A stretch of DNA of 64,000 nucleotides from an uncultured Eubacteriales bacterium. GTDB lineage: Bacteria > Bacillota > Clostridia > Lachnospirales > Cellulosilyticaceae. The DNA lies in NCBI GenBank assembly GCA_900551325.1, contig URVM01000001.1, positions 310,001-374,000 on the forward strand, read 5' to 3'. Every line of letters starts with the position of its first letter. Position 1 is the first letter of the stretch. This document shows, in pieces, positions 35,440 to 43,716 of this stretch. The notes below the pieces were generated by a model. That model was not told the origin of the DNA. It saw only the letters and a program-made list of their open reading frames with translations, and made no database searches. The position numbers and the translations under genes were made by a program.

Positions 35440-36846
35440 GTGAGTTTTGTATCCATACAATTAGATAACACTAGTAATGAACCTTTATATATGCAACTTT
35501 TTAGCCAGATTAAACAAGCTATTTTAGATGACAAATTAGCTATTTCTTTTAGACTACCTCCTATTAGAACTTTAGCTAAAGATCTTGGTGTCAATAACGT
35601 AACTGTTATAAATGCTTATAAGCAACTAGAATCTGCTGGCTATGTAACTTCTAAAAAAGGAAGTGGCTTTTATGTATCTAAGCCTAATACTCCTGAAATC
35701 AACTTAATGACTAGACCTAGTCTTTCTTCTACTGAGGATGCCATTAATCTTTCAAGTGCTTCTCCTCACCCTTCTATTTTTCCGACAGATTCTTTTAAAG
35801 CTTGTCTTAACACAGTGCTAGATAGGGATAAAGGTTTTGCTTTTGGCTATCAAGAGACCAATGGTTTTATGCCCCTTCGAGAAATTCTAGTAGAGTATTT
35901 ACAAAATGAACATCATATTACTACTACTGCCTCTTCTATTCAAATTGTATCAGGTGCCCAACAAGGTATTGATATTATTGCTAAAAGTTGCTTAAATGCT
36001 GGTGACTATGTGGTAACAGAAATCCCTACTTACAATGGTGCTACTGATGCCTTTAAATCTCGTGGTGCTAGAATTGTACCTGTTGAGCTTACTCCTTCAG
36101 GAATAGATTTAATCAACCTAGAAAAACGTGTAAACATTTGTAAACCAAAACTGGTTTATGTTATGACTAAATTCCAAAATCCTACTACCCTATGCTATAC
36201 AGAAGAAACTTTAAAGGCACTCTTATTGCTTGCTGAAAAATATGATTTCTATCTTATAGAAGATGATTCTATGTCTGAACTTAGTTATAATGAAAGGCCA
36301 GCCTATAGTTTAAAGTCATTAGATACTTTCGATAGAGTTATTTATATTAAAAGCTTTTCTAAACTTCTTATGCCAGGTTTACGCATTGGCTTTTTAGTCA
36401 TTCCTGAATGTTTCTTAGATCGATTCACAAAGATTAAGCAAATGACAGACATTGCTTCTTCAGGTCTCATTCACCGTAGCCTAGACCTTTTCTTTAGAGA
36501 AAATAAGTGGAAAGAACATTTAAGTTATATGAAAGCCATCTACACAAGTAAATACGAATTAATGTTAGCCCAGCTTGAAGTTCTTAAGCCCTACGGTATA
36601 TCTTATACCGCTCCAAATGGAGGGCTTTGCTTCTGGCTCAAGCTCCCTAAAGGCTTTTCAGCCTATAAACTCTATGAACTCTGTTTAGATAGAGGCCTTC
36701 TTATTCTACCAGGTACCCTATTCTACCCAAATACACACAAACAAAAAGATTCCTTTATCCGCTTAAGCTTTGCCCCATGTGATGGCAAAGAAATTGTAGC
36801 CGGTATCCATATTTTAGAAGATGTTATCAAAAACTACTCTAAATAA
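35440..36846 (+). CDS. pdxR: PdxR/MocR-type regulator (GntR winged helix fused to aminotransferase fold)
   Basis: A 468-aa regulator. The N-terminal GntR winged helix (about 8-75; PLYMQLFSQIKQAILDDKL and LAKDLGVNNVTVINAYKQL) is followed by a fold-type I aminotransferase-like domain (about 100-465) with the PLP lysine region VIYIKSFSKLLMPGLRIGFL. MocR proteins bind PLP and control B6 or GABA genes; the divergent pyridoxal kinase and transporter genes make PdxR the best reading. The start is the GTG at 35440, directly behind AAAAGGAGG. A longer reading from an ATG at 35371 lacks a ribosome binding site and would extend through that signal. Confidence 0.9.
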   Translation: MSFVSIQLDNTSNEPLYMQLFSQIKQAILDDKLAISFRLPPIRTLAKDLGVNNVTVINAYKQLESAGYVTSKKGSGFYVSKPNTPEINLMTRPSLSSTEDAINLSSASPHPSIFPTDSFKACLNTVLDRDKGFAFGYQETNGFMPLREILVEYLQNEHHITTTASSIQIVSGAQQGIDIIAKSCLNAGDYVVTEIPTYNGATDAFKSRGARIVPVELTPSGIDLINLEKRVNICKPKLVYVMTKFQNPTTLCYTEETLKALLLLAEKYDFYLIEDDSMSELSYNERPAYSLKSLDTFDRVIYIKSFSKLLMPGLRIGFLVIPECFLDRFTKIKQMTDIASSGLIHRSLDLFFRENKWKEHLSYMKAIYTSKYELMLAQLEVLKPYGISYTAPNGGLCFWLKLPKGFSAYKLYELCLDRGLLILPGTLFYPNTHKQKDSFIRLSFAPCDGKEIVAGIHILEDVIKNYSK

Positions 36847-36900
36847 AGTAGACTAGAATTACTATCTCTTTAAGAATACTAAACAAAGACAGTAATTCGT
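36843..36900. repeat. Short remnant of the 33-kb palindromic element (copy C)
   Basis: AAGTAGACTAGAATTACTAT then CTCTTTA repeats the left end of the second arm at 33202-33228, differing by two or three bases. It closes after about 45 bp with AGTAATTCG, mirroring GAATTACT. It looks like an internally deleted copy. It directly follows the pdxR stop codon. Confidence 0.6.
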
Positions 36901-36925
36901 CCCTTGCCAACGACTTAGAAATTAC

Positions 36926-36972
36926 GAAAGGGAGCGGACGCACTCATTTCTTAGTGCATCAGCTCCCTTTCC
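36926..36972. terminator. Bidirectional terminator between pdxR and the next gene
   Basis: AAAGGGAGC pairs with GCTCCCTTT, with an inner GCACTcatttcttAGTGC stem-loop. It serves both convergent genes. Confidence 0.8.
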
Positions 36973-36981
36973 CTTCTATCT

Positions 36982-37719
36982 TTAAAATAATCCTTTAAAC
37001 AATTCTAATAAAACACCATTGATTACTAATAAAGTAAGTACAAAAATACCACTTTCTATTTTTCTTTTAGTACTTGTTTTTATTTTCTCTATTACTTCAT
37101 TTTCTTTTTCACGCTTTTCTTTAAACTCATCTATAGATTCATACTGTGTATCTTCTTCTATCGTATTAATACCACCTGTAAGCTGATTAACTTCTACAAG
37201 CAAATCTTTTGTACAAAGACTTGTATACTCTATTTTCTTTTCTACTTCTAACTTGCCAACAAGCTCACTATCATATACATAAAAAGTTTTTATACCTTCT
37301 TTTCTTATATCTATATAGTTCTTCCTTACCTTCTTTGTTATACCTAAATCTTTCATTACTTTATCAAGTTCCATATCTTCTATTTCAAGATCAACCTTAT
37401 ATGGACTTGAATCTTTTTTATCTTTTTCCTTATAAATTTTTTTAACTACTCCATATCCTTTATTTGTATATCTATGAACAATATCATACAAATCTCTGTA
37501 ATAAGCAAGTAATCCCCACCCTATTAACCCAAGGGTACACAGTCCCATTAAAAAGAGAAAATTGCCTGCACCTAGCTTTGTAAGTTCTGCTGGAAGGTTT
37601 AAACAAAAATACAGACCTATTATTCCAAACTCAATAATAAGTATGCCCCCTACATCACCATATTTTATAACATGACTTTTCTTTAAAAGTTGTCTCCTAC
37701 TTAATTTACTTTCTCTCAT
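36982..37719 (-). CDS. Membrane protein of unknown function
   Basis: 245 aa. Two hydrophobic segments lie near the N-terminus (about 24-42 and 50-70) and one at the C-terminus (about 222-243). Between them is a ~130-residue charged cytoplasmic-looking domain containing YKVDLEIEDMELDKVMKDLG and a lysine/glutamate-rich helix before the last segment. I do not recognise a family. The ribosome binding site and codon use are normal. It is transcribed alone and convergent with pdxR. Confidence 0.6.
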   Translation of the reverse strand: MRESKLSRRQLLKKSHVIKYGDVGGILIIEFGIIGLYFCLNLPAELTKLGAGNFLFLMGLCTLGLIGWGLLAYYRDLYDIVHRYTNKGYGVVKKIYKEKDKKDSSPYKVDLEIEDMELDKVMKDLGITKKVRKNYIDIRKEGIKTFYVYDSELVGKLEVEKKIEYTSLCTKDLLVEVNQLTGGINTIEEDTQYESIDEFKEKREKENEVIEKIKTSTKRKIESGIFVLTLLVINGVLLELFKGLF

Positions 37720-37967
37720 TTTCTTCCCCTCTTATCTCCTATAATAATTTACTTTATCTGTTGCTTGCTTATTTAATTATAACATAGGAATATTTTTCTA
37801 TCTTATCTTTTATTATATTGTGTCTAATGTATACCTATTAAAATATTATAAATTATAATAAAAAATAGTATTCCCATGCAACATTTTCCTTTTATTTGTG
37901 TTAAAATATTTTAAAGTTGCTAGAATTTTTTCTAACCTTAGTACTAAACTTATAAGAGGTGAATTTT

Positions 37968-38723
37968 ATGGATTTAAAATTATCAGTGGCATACTTTAGC
38001 CCAACTATGGGGACTAAAAAAGCTGTAACTCAATTAGCTGAGTTAATAAGTAATAAGCCTAATTATATAGACTTAACACTACCAAAAAACAGAGTACATA
38101 CTATAGAATTTAGTAAGACAGACTTACTTCTTGTAGCTTGTCCTGTCTATGCTGGCCAACTTCCGCCTGTAGAAGGACTTCTTTCAAATTTAAAAGGTAA
38201 TCATACACCTTGTATTATTGTAGCTAGCTATGGTAACCGTCATTATGATGATACTTTAGCACAGATGAATGAAATTCTATCTCATCAAGGCTTTTATACT
38301 ATAGGTGCTATGGCTTGTGTTATCCCGCATATTTTCTCTTCTCTCCTTGGTCAGAATAGACCTGATAAGAAAGATTTAGCTCATTTTACAGACTTTGCTC
38401 ATACTATCAATCAAAAATTGGAGTCTATGAATCTATCACCTATTACCTTACCTGGTAACCCTCATCCTGCTCCAAAAGCAAGCAAACCTATACTTAAAAC
38501 TTGGGACTCTGCACTTTGTACCAACTGTGGAATTTGTGTGGGAGCATGTCCTACACAGGCCATTGATGCTACTACTTTAGTTTGCAATGATGACCTTTGC
38601 ATTAACTGTATGCGTTGTAGCCATGTCTGCAAAGAAAAAGCTAGAAGCTTCGATGCTACAAATGTAAGAAATTATTTAGAATCTAATTATTTAGAGCCTC
38701 GCAGCCTAGAACTTTTTTTATAA
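37968..38723 (+). CDS. EFR1-type flavodoxin-ferredoxin fusion protein
   Basis: A 251-aa protein. A flavodoxin-like domain (about 1-145; KLSVAYFSPTMGTKKAV is the FMN phosphate loop, LLLVACPVYAGQLPPV the second flavin loop) is joined to two [4Fe-4S] ferredoxin motifs, CTNCGICVGACP and CINCMRCSHVC (about 180-225). Such proteins shuttle low-potential electrons in anaerobes; the partner is unknown. The start at 37968 is preferred because AAGAGGTGAATTTT precedes it. A GTG three codons earlier is inside that signal. Confidence 0.88.
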   Translation: MDLKLSVAYFSPTMGTKKAVTQLAELISNKPNYIDLTLPKNRVHTIEFSKTDLLLVACPVYAGQLPPVEGLLSNLKGNHTPCIIVASYGNRHYDDTLAQMNEILSHQGFYTIGAMACVIPHIFSSLLGQNRPDKKDLAHFTDFAHTINQKLESMNLSPITLPGNPHPAPKASKPILKTWDSALCTNCGICVGACPTQAIDATTLVCNDDLCINCMRCSHVCKEKARSFDATNVRNYLESNYLEPRSLELFL

Positions 38724-38735
38724 ACTAAATACTTA

Positions 38736-38830
38736 AGGGACTACTTAGTCTATTCCATTAAGCATTATTAAGTACCTCATAAATATATGGAGTACCTGCT
38801 TAAAGTAGTAGAACTACAGTAGTCCCTTTT
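38736..38830 (+). terminator. Branched terminator after the EFR1 gene
   Basis: AAGGGACTACT (38736-38746) pairs with AGTAGTCCCTT (38818-38828) followed by TTTC. The ~70-nt interior contains its own hairpin, AGTACCTCAT..ATGGAGTACCT. Confidence 0.7.
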
Positions 38831-38932
38831 CTCTTATTATCCTATTATTTATTATTAACTATTTATCATTTTTTATTTATCATTTATTATTAACCATTTA
38901 TCATTTTTTCTTATCTGATTTACTCTAAGTCT

Positions 38933-39112
38933 TTATTCCCGTTCAAGTATATTCCCTATAGATAAGAAGGCTAAAATATCACCTGCTGCTACAAGTAAAC
39001 CTGCAAGAAACTCTATAGTCTCTTCATCCTCACAGCATATTAAATAAATGCATACAGCTACAACAATTAAAATCCATTTGATATTTTGATTATTCTTCAA
39101 ACAAAGTTGCAT
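38933..39112 (-). CDS. 59-aa small membrane protein of unknown function
   Basis: A short frame of 60 codons including stop. It begins MQLCLKNNQNIKWILIVVAV and has one hydrophobic segment (about 13-27), an acidic stretch CCEDEETIE, then a second moderately hydrophobic segment (about 35-55) ending LERE. A good ribosome binding site, AAAGGAG, lies nine bases before the ATG, which supports translation. It lies 87 bp downstream of the HlyD-like gene on the same strand and might be the last gene of that operon. No family is recognised. Confidence 0.55.
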   Translation of the reverse strand: MQLCLKNNQNIKWILIVVAVCIYLICCEDEETIEFLAGLLVAAGDILAFLSIGNILERE

Positions 39113-39199
39113 TGTTTACACTCCTTTGTAGCTTACCTCCTTAATAGTATATTAATCTTCTTCTCATTCAGTGTTATAAATATTTATTTTCTGCCCTAT

Positions 39200-40348
39200 T
39201 TAAAACTGTATATCTACACTTCCTCCAACAGTTAATAAACCTTCTTCATCTTCTACTTTGATTATAGTTTTAATAACTGTTTCTCCGTAATTCTCTATAG
39301 CATGCTCTGCCTTTCTTACTACACTTCCTTTAAGTACTCTTCCTTCATCTGTATAAGGAATAACATCTACCTGATCCCCTACTTGTAAGTCCTTATTATA
39401 TTCTTCAGGTAAATTTGCTTCGATTACTAAAGTAGTAGCATCCATCCCTTCCATTAAAGGGCCTACTATACTTTCTACCTTACTACCTTTTTCACAGGCA
39501 ATCTGATAAACGATCAAGTTATCACAAGGTGCAATGAGTTGATTTCCTTTTAAAAATTCTTTTTGTAATTTATCCTTCATTCCTTCAAGTTGTAATGTGG
39601 CTGTCTTCCTTTGAAGGATAAGCTTATCTTCTCCTGCTCCTCTTTCACTTCTACCATTATTTACTTGAACCTTTAGGCTTTTTAGTTCTGCTTTTAAGCC
39701 ATCTATTTCTAGGGATTTGGCTTGTTTTGTTTGTTCTAAGCTTAATTCTAAGTTTTCTATTTGTTTCTTAGCTTCATTAAGACCTAATTCTGCTTTTTTT
39801 AATTCATCTTTTGAAGTAGCTTCAATTTCTAATAATGCTACTAAAGTTTCATAATCCTTTTCTTGCTTCTTAAAATTTTCTATAGCTACCTCTAAATTAT
39901 TATTTATTTTCTTTATATCTTGATCTTCCCCTTGCGTTAACTGATTTTCTTTTAGTTCTATATTGTCTTGTAGCTGTGTAATATAAGGATTTTGGGGCTC
40001 ATTTACTGCTTTTAACTTTTCTAATTCTAAATCATACAAAGCCAACTCATTTTCTTTTTCTTCTATTTGACGTATATAGTCTGTAAGATCTAAAGTAAGT
40101 AGAATATCACCTTTTTTAACTTTTTCCCCTTCCTTTACATGTACTTGTGTAACCGTAGCTGGAAAATCTAAGTTAAAGACCATCTTATCTTCTACACTAA
40201 CCGTTCCTTCTATCTCTATTTTTGTTTCAGGGATGATGACTTCTTCTACTGGCGTCTCTGCTTTTTGACACCCTACTACCGAGCTAGCCAATATACATAC
40301 TGCCACTATACTTCCATATACTTTAATTCTTTTTATCAACTTTATCAT
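39200..40348 (-). CDS. HlyD/MacA-type adaptor lipoprotein of an ABC exporter
   Basis: A 382-aa membrane-fusion-type protein. A lipoprotein signal peptide ends in SSVVGC (C27). Then come a biotinyl-lipoyl half-motif (VHVKEGEKVKKGDILLTLD), a long coiled coil (about 95-245, E/K/L-rich), the second lipoyl half (LIAPCDNLIVYQIACEKGSKV) and beta-barrel segments. It follows the permease gene by 54 bp. In Gram-positive bacteria such adaptors act on the cell-surface side of MacB-like transporters that export peptides, antibiotics or lipids. Confidence 0.9.
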   Translation of the reverse strand: MIKLIKRIKVYGSIVAVCILASSVVGCQKAETPVEEVIIPETKIEIEGTVSVEDKMVFNLDFPATVTQVHVKEGEKVKKGDILLTLDLTDYIRQIEEKENELALYDLELEKLKAVNEPQNPYITQLQDNIELKENQLTQGEDQDIKKINNNLEVAIENFKKQEKDYETLVALLEIEATSKDELKKAELGLNEAKKQIENLELSLEQTKQAKSLEIDGLKAELKSLKVQVNNGRSERGAGEDKLILQRKTATLQLEGMKDKLQKEFLKGNQLIAPCDNLIVYQIACEKGSKVESIVGPLMEGMDATTLVIEANLPEEYNKDLQVGDQVDVIPYTDEGRVLKGSVVRKAEHAIENYGETVIKTIIKVEDEEGLLTVGGSVDIQF

Positions 40349-40402
40349 AGCCTTCCCCTTTTCATTTACACTGTATGATGTTCTTTTATTTCCTATTCTT
40401 AT

Positions 40403-42787
40403 TTACTGTCTATAAGCTTTTAGTACTTCTTGTAATGAAACTTTATTAATATGTCGTTTAGCAGCGTACGTACCTAATAAGAAAATAATAACTACTATAA
40501 TAAAGCCTACTATACAATGCCAAAGTTCAAGCTCTAGTGGCATAACAAATTCAAAAGCACTACTAAAATAAATGACCATTCCCTTTATTAAAAGCCATGT
40601 AATAGGGATACTTACTAAATAAGTTAAAATAGCATATATTAAATAGCTGTTTAAAATCATTTCATTTACTTCTTTTTCACTATAACCCATCACCTTAAGA
40701 AGGGATATATTATAGTAATTATCTTCTACAGTTAAAGTTGTAAGTACATATAAGATTAAAACTGACATCATAATGGCTGAACCAAACATAGAGTACATAG
40801 CCACTTGAATAAAGCCTTGCATCATCTTCGTTTGGTCTATCATAGACTCTTTATCCACTACAGTCATAAACATCTTTTCTTCTAGTGGTAATATACTATA
40901 AATACCGGAGTACAATTTCTTAGATTTATTTTGGGTAAGGGCTAAACTTAAGTCTTCTATTTGGCAATACACTGTGTTATCTCCATAAGAGGCTGAAATC
41001 CCAACTACTTCCTTTGAAAATGTATCTTCATCTATAGTTAGTGAAAGTTGGTCTCCTTTTTTGACTCCATAAGTTATGGCAAAGCTTTGATTGATGATAA
41101 ATCCTTCTTTCAAAAGAGGGGTTATATCCCTTTCTTTTTTATCATAAAGCTTGTGAAGTTTATTATCTTCTTCTAATCCCTTTATACTTATATTCTCTTC
41201 CTTATAAAAAACATTACTAGCAGTTAAAAACTTTTCTTCCTCAGCTCTTATTTTAGGTTTGGGTTTGCTATAATCTAAGTAACCTTCATACTTATAGCCT
41301 ACACTGTTGTAGTATTCTACGCTCATCTTATCAAACATACCATTCATCATAAAACCTAATAAAACAAGCATAGATGAAAAAGTAATACCCCAAAAAAACA
41401 CAATAAACTTTCCTGTATTTTTAAAGATAAAAGTATACTTAAATTTTGTCTGTGCTTTCGTCTTACTTAAAAGCTTACCTATCCATTTACCTAACTTAGT
41501 CATCTTCTCCTTTTCACCAACTTGAAGAAGTTGGATAGTTTCCTTACTAAGCATACGCCAGATCATAAGGAAGGATAGACCTAGAATAAATGTTAAAGGT
41601 ACTAAAACTCCTGTTACAAACACATAAGGCCTTCTAGTAATAGGTTCATTTAATAAGAGGTAAAATTCTAGATAGAAATCCTTCATTGGACCTGCCGCGT
41701 AAGCCCCAACTATATAACCTATTACCAGCATTGGAATACCTATGACTAAAAGAAGTAATATATAGGGCATAGCAATTTCCCATGATTCATAGCCTAAAGC
41801 TTTCAATACCCCTATTTGTACCTTCTCACTTCTAAGGATTTTAGCTACTAGAATACCTACTATCATTACAGCTATAGCTGCAATAATAATACTAATACCT
41901 AAGGTTGCTGCCTTCCCTGTACGTAGTTCTTCATAAATAGCTCCACTACGCATTTGATTTTTAGTATCTACTATATTAATGATAAACTTTAGCTTTTCAT
42001 TATCTTTATAGCTATCTTCTACTTCTTTCTTAAAGTTTGTCATAGATGAACTATCAAGTGCTTTTCCAGCAAAGTAAAAGTGTTCTTCTCCTTGTAACCG
42101 TTCATATGCACTATCTTTCAGAGTCCCAAGTGTAATCTTGCTATTATCTATAATGAAATCATTGCCTAGCATAGGAAGGTTCATATCGGAAAATAATACA
42201 TAGCCTACTAAAGTATAGGACTTCCCATTTAAACTTATCTTATCTCCAAATTCCATATGATTCTTCTTGCCATAAATCTCATTCACTACAATTTCATTTG
42301 TCCTAAGAGGCATACGCCCATTTACTAAATAAGTAAGATTAATCTTTTTTCCATCTTTAAAAACTCTTATTGTATGAGAACCTTCATTATAATTAAAGTT
42401 AATATCTTTATAAGACCTTACCTCTAGTTCATATGCAGGGTAGGCCTTTTCAAATGTCTTCATTCTAGACTTTAATATACCTTCGTAAAGCTTGTAATCT
42501 ACTCGCTTTAAATCTGTTAACTTATATGTACTATACTCTACTCGTTTATCTTTTGGTATTTGGCCTAGTTCACTGGGCAAAATATTATTTAGAACTTCTA
42601 TAGAAAAGTCTTCTTGATTAGATGCTCTTGCCAAATTCTCAATACCTTTTGTCATACTGTCCATTGTGTAATACATCATTGTATAAAGAAGAGAACTAAG
42701 CATAATGATGATACCAATACAGAGAAGCTGTGTCTTCTTCTTCCAAAAAGTGCGTAAAGTGTTAAGACATAAGTATTTTATCCCCAC
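40403..42787 (-). CDS. FtsX-like ABC transporter permease (MacB type)
   Basis: A 794-aa permease with the arrangement of long ABC3/FtsX exporters. It has an N-terminal membrane segment (about 22-45), a large extracellular domain (about 50-285), three membrane segments (about 290-410), a fourth at about 455-480, a second extracellular domain and three more segments at the C-terminus (about 660-785, including LLKVMGYSEKEVNEMILNSY). FtsX domains are recognisable twice. The start is GTG with GGAGGAAATTAA before it; it overlaps the ATPase gene by 10 bp. The substrate is unknown. Confidence 0.9.
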   Translation of the reverse strand: MGIKYLCLNTLRTFWKKKTQLLCIGIIIMLSSLLYTMMYYTMDSMTKGIENLARASNQEDFSIEVLNNILPSELGQIPKDKRVEYSTYKLTDLKRVDYKLYEGILKSRMKTFEKAYPAYELEVRSYKDINFNYNEGSHTIRVFKDGKKINLTYLVNGRMPLRTNEIVVNEIYGKKNHMEFGDKISLNGKSYTLVGYVLFSDMNLPMLGNDFIIDNSKITLGTLKDSAYERLQGEEHFYFAGKALDSSSMTNFKKEVEDSYKDNEKLKFIINIVDTKNQMRSGAIYEELRTGKAATLGISIIIAAIAVMIVGILVAKILRSEKVQIGVLKALGYESWEIAMPYILLLLVIGIPMLVIGYIVGAYAAGPMKDFYLEFYLLLNEPITRRPYVFVTGVLVPLTFILGLSFLMIWRMLSKETIQLLQVGEKEKMTKLGKWIGKLLSKTKAQTKFKYTFIFKNTGKFIVFFWGITFSSMLVLLGFMMNGMFDKMSVEYYNSVGYKYEGYLDYSKPKPKIRAEEEKFLTASNVFYKEENISIKGLEEDNKLHKLYDKKERDITPLLKEGFIINQSFAITYGVKKGDQLSLTIDEDTFSKEVVGISASYGDNTVYCQIEDLSLALTQNKSKKLYSGIYSILPLEEKMFMTVVDKESMIDQTKMMQGFIQVAMYSMFGSAIMMSVLILYVLTTLTVEDNYYNISLLKVMGYSEKEVNEMILNSYLIYAILTYLVSIPITWLLIKGMVIYFSSAFEFVMPLELELWHCIVGFIIVVIIFLLGTYAAKRHINKVSLQEVLKAYRQ

Positions 42788-43479
42788 TTAATTTCCTCCA
42801 CTCTTTTTTTATCCACATTTTTATAAATATTGTGCACAATTCCTGAATTCATTTTTATAACTCGATCTCCCATTAAAGCAATGCTTGGATTATGAGTAAT
42901 AATAACAAGAGTTGTATGATAGAGTTGATTCATCTTTTCTAGAAGTGCGAGTACTTGACAAGCTGTCTTTTCATCTAGTGCCCCTGTTGGTTCATCACAA
43001 AAAAGTACAGCTGGATTTTTGACCACACTTCTTGCAATGGCTACACGTTGCTGTTCACCACCCGATAGCTGGGAAGGATATTTATGACTTTTATCCGTAA
43101 GTCCCACTGCTTCAATGACTTCTTCAATGGGCAATGCGTTCTCACTTAATGCAGCTCCCATTTCAATGTTTTCTTTTACTGTTAAGTTTTGAAGTAAATT
43201 ATACTGCTGAAAGATAAAGCCTAAGTACTTTCTTCTAAACTTAGTAAGCCCTTTCTGGTCTAATTCATGTATAGCAATATCCTTATAATACATTTGTCCT
43301 GTACTTGGAGAATCTAGTCCACTCATTACATTTAGTAAAGTACTTTTACCACTTCCACTAGGTCCTAGTACAATCAAAACTTCACCATCTTCAATTGTTA
43401 GGTCTACTCCCTTTAGTGCAGCAGTTTCTATCTCCCCCGATTTATATATTTTAGATACTTCTTTTAATACAATACCCAT
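42778..43479 (-). CDS. ABC transporter ATP-binding protein (MacB/LolD family)
   Basis: A 233-aa ATPase. Walker A GPSGSGKST (about 38-46), Q-loop FQQYNLL, signature LSGGEQQRVAIARS, Walker B VLFCDEPTGALDEKT and switch histidine THNP are all intact. The family is the one that drives FtsX-like permeases. It is the first gene of the three-gene exporter operon (ATPase, permease, adaptor). Confidence 0.95.
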   Translation of the reverse strand: MGIVLKEVSKIYKSGEIETAALKGVDLTIEDGEVLIVLGPSGSGKSTLLNVMSGLDSPSTGQMYYKDIAIHELDQKGLTKFRRKYLGFIFQQYNLLQNLTVKENIEMGAALSENALPIEEVIEAVGLTDKSHKYPSQLSGGEQQRVAIARSVVKNPAVLFCDEPTGALDEKTACQVLALLEKMNQLYHTTLVIITHNPSIALMGDRVIKMNSGIVHNIYKNVDKKRVEEIKWG

Positions 43480-43643
43480 TTTTATTCCCCCGTTTCTGAC
43501 GCTAAAACTTCCTTTATTAAATTATATACCTATATATTAAATTATACATATAAAATTAAACTTATATTTAAATATACTTTGATCTTAATACAATACTTTA
43601 TATCTTTCATCTATATTCTTCTTTCTAATCCACTTTCTCATAA

Positions 43644-43687
43644 CAAAAATAGGATATACACAACCCTTGAGTTATATATATCCTATC
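43644..43687 (-). terminator. Terminator after the flavoprotein reductase gene
   Basis: Read leftwards, ATAGGATATA pairs with TATATCCTAT followed by TTTTTG. Confidence 0.75.
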
Positions 43688-43716
43688 TTATAAGTTTAAA
43701 TTAGTATCCTATTTAA

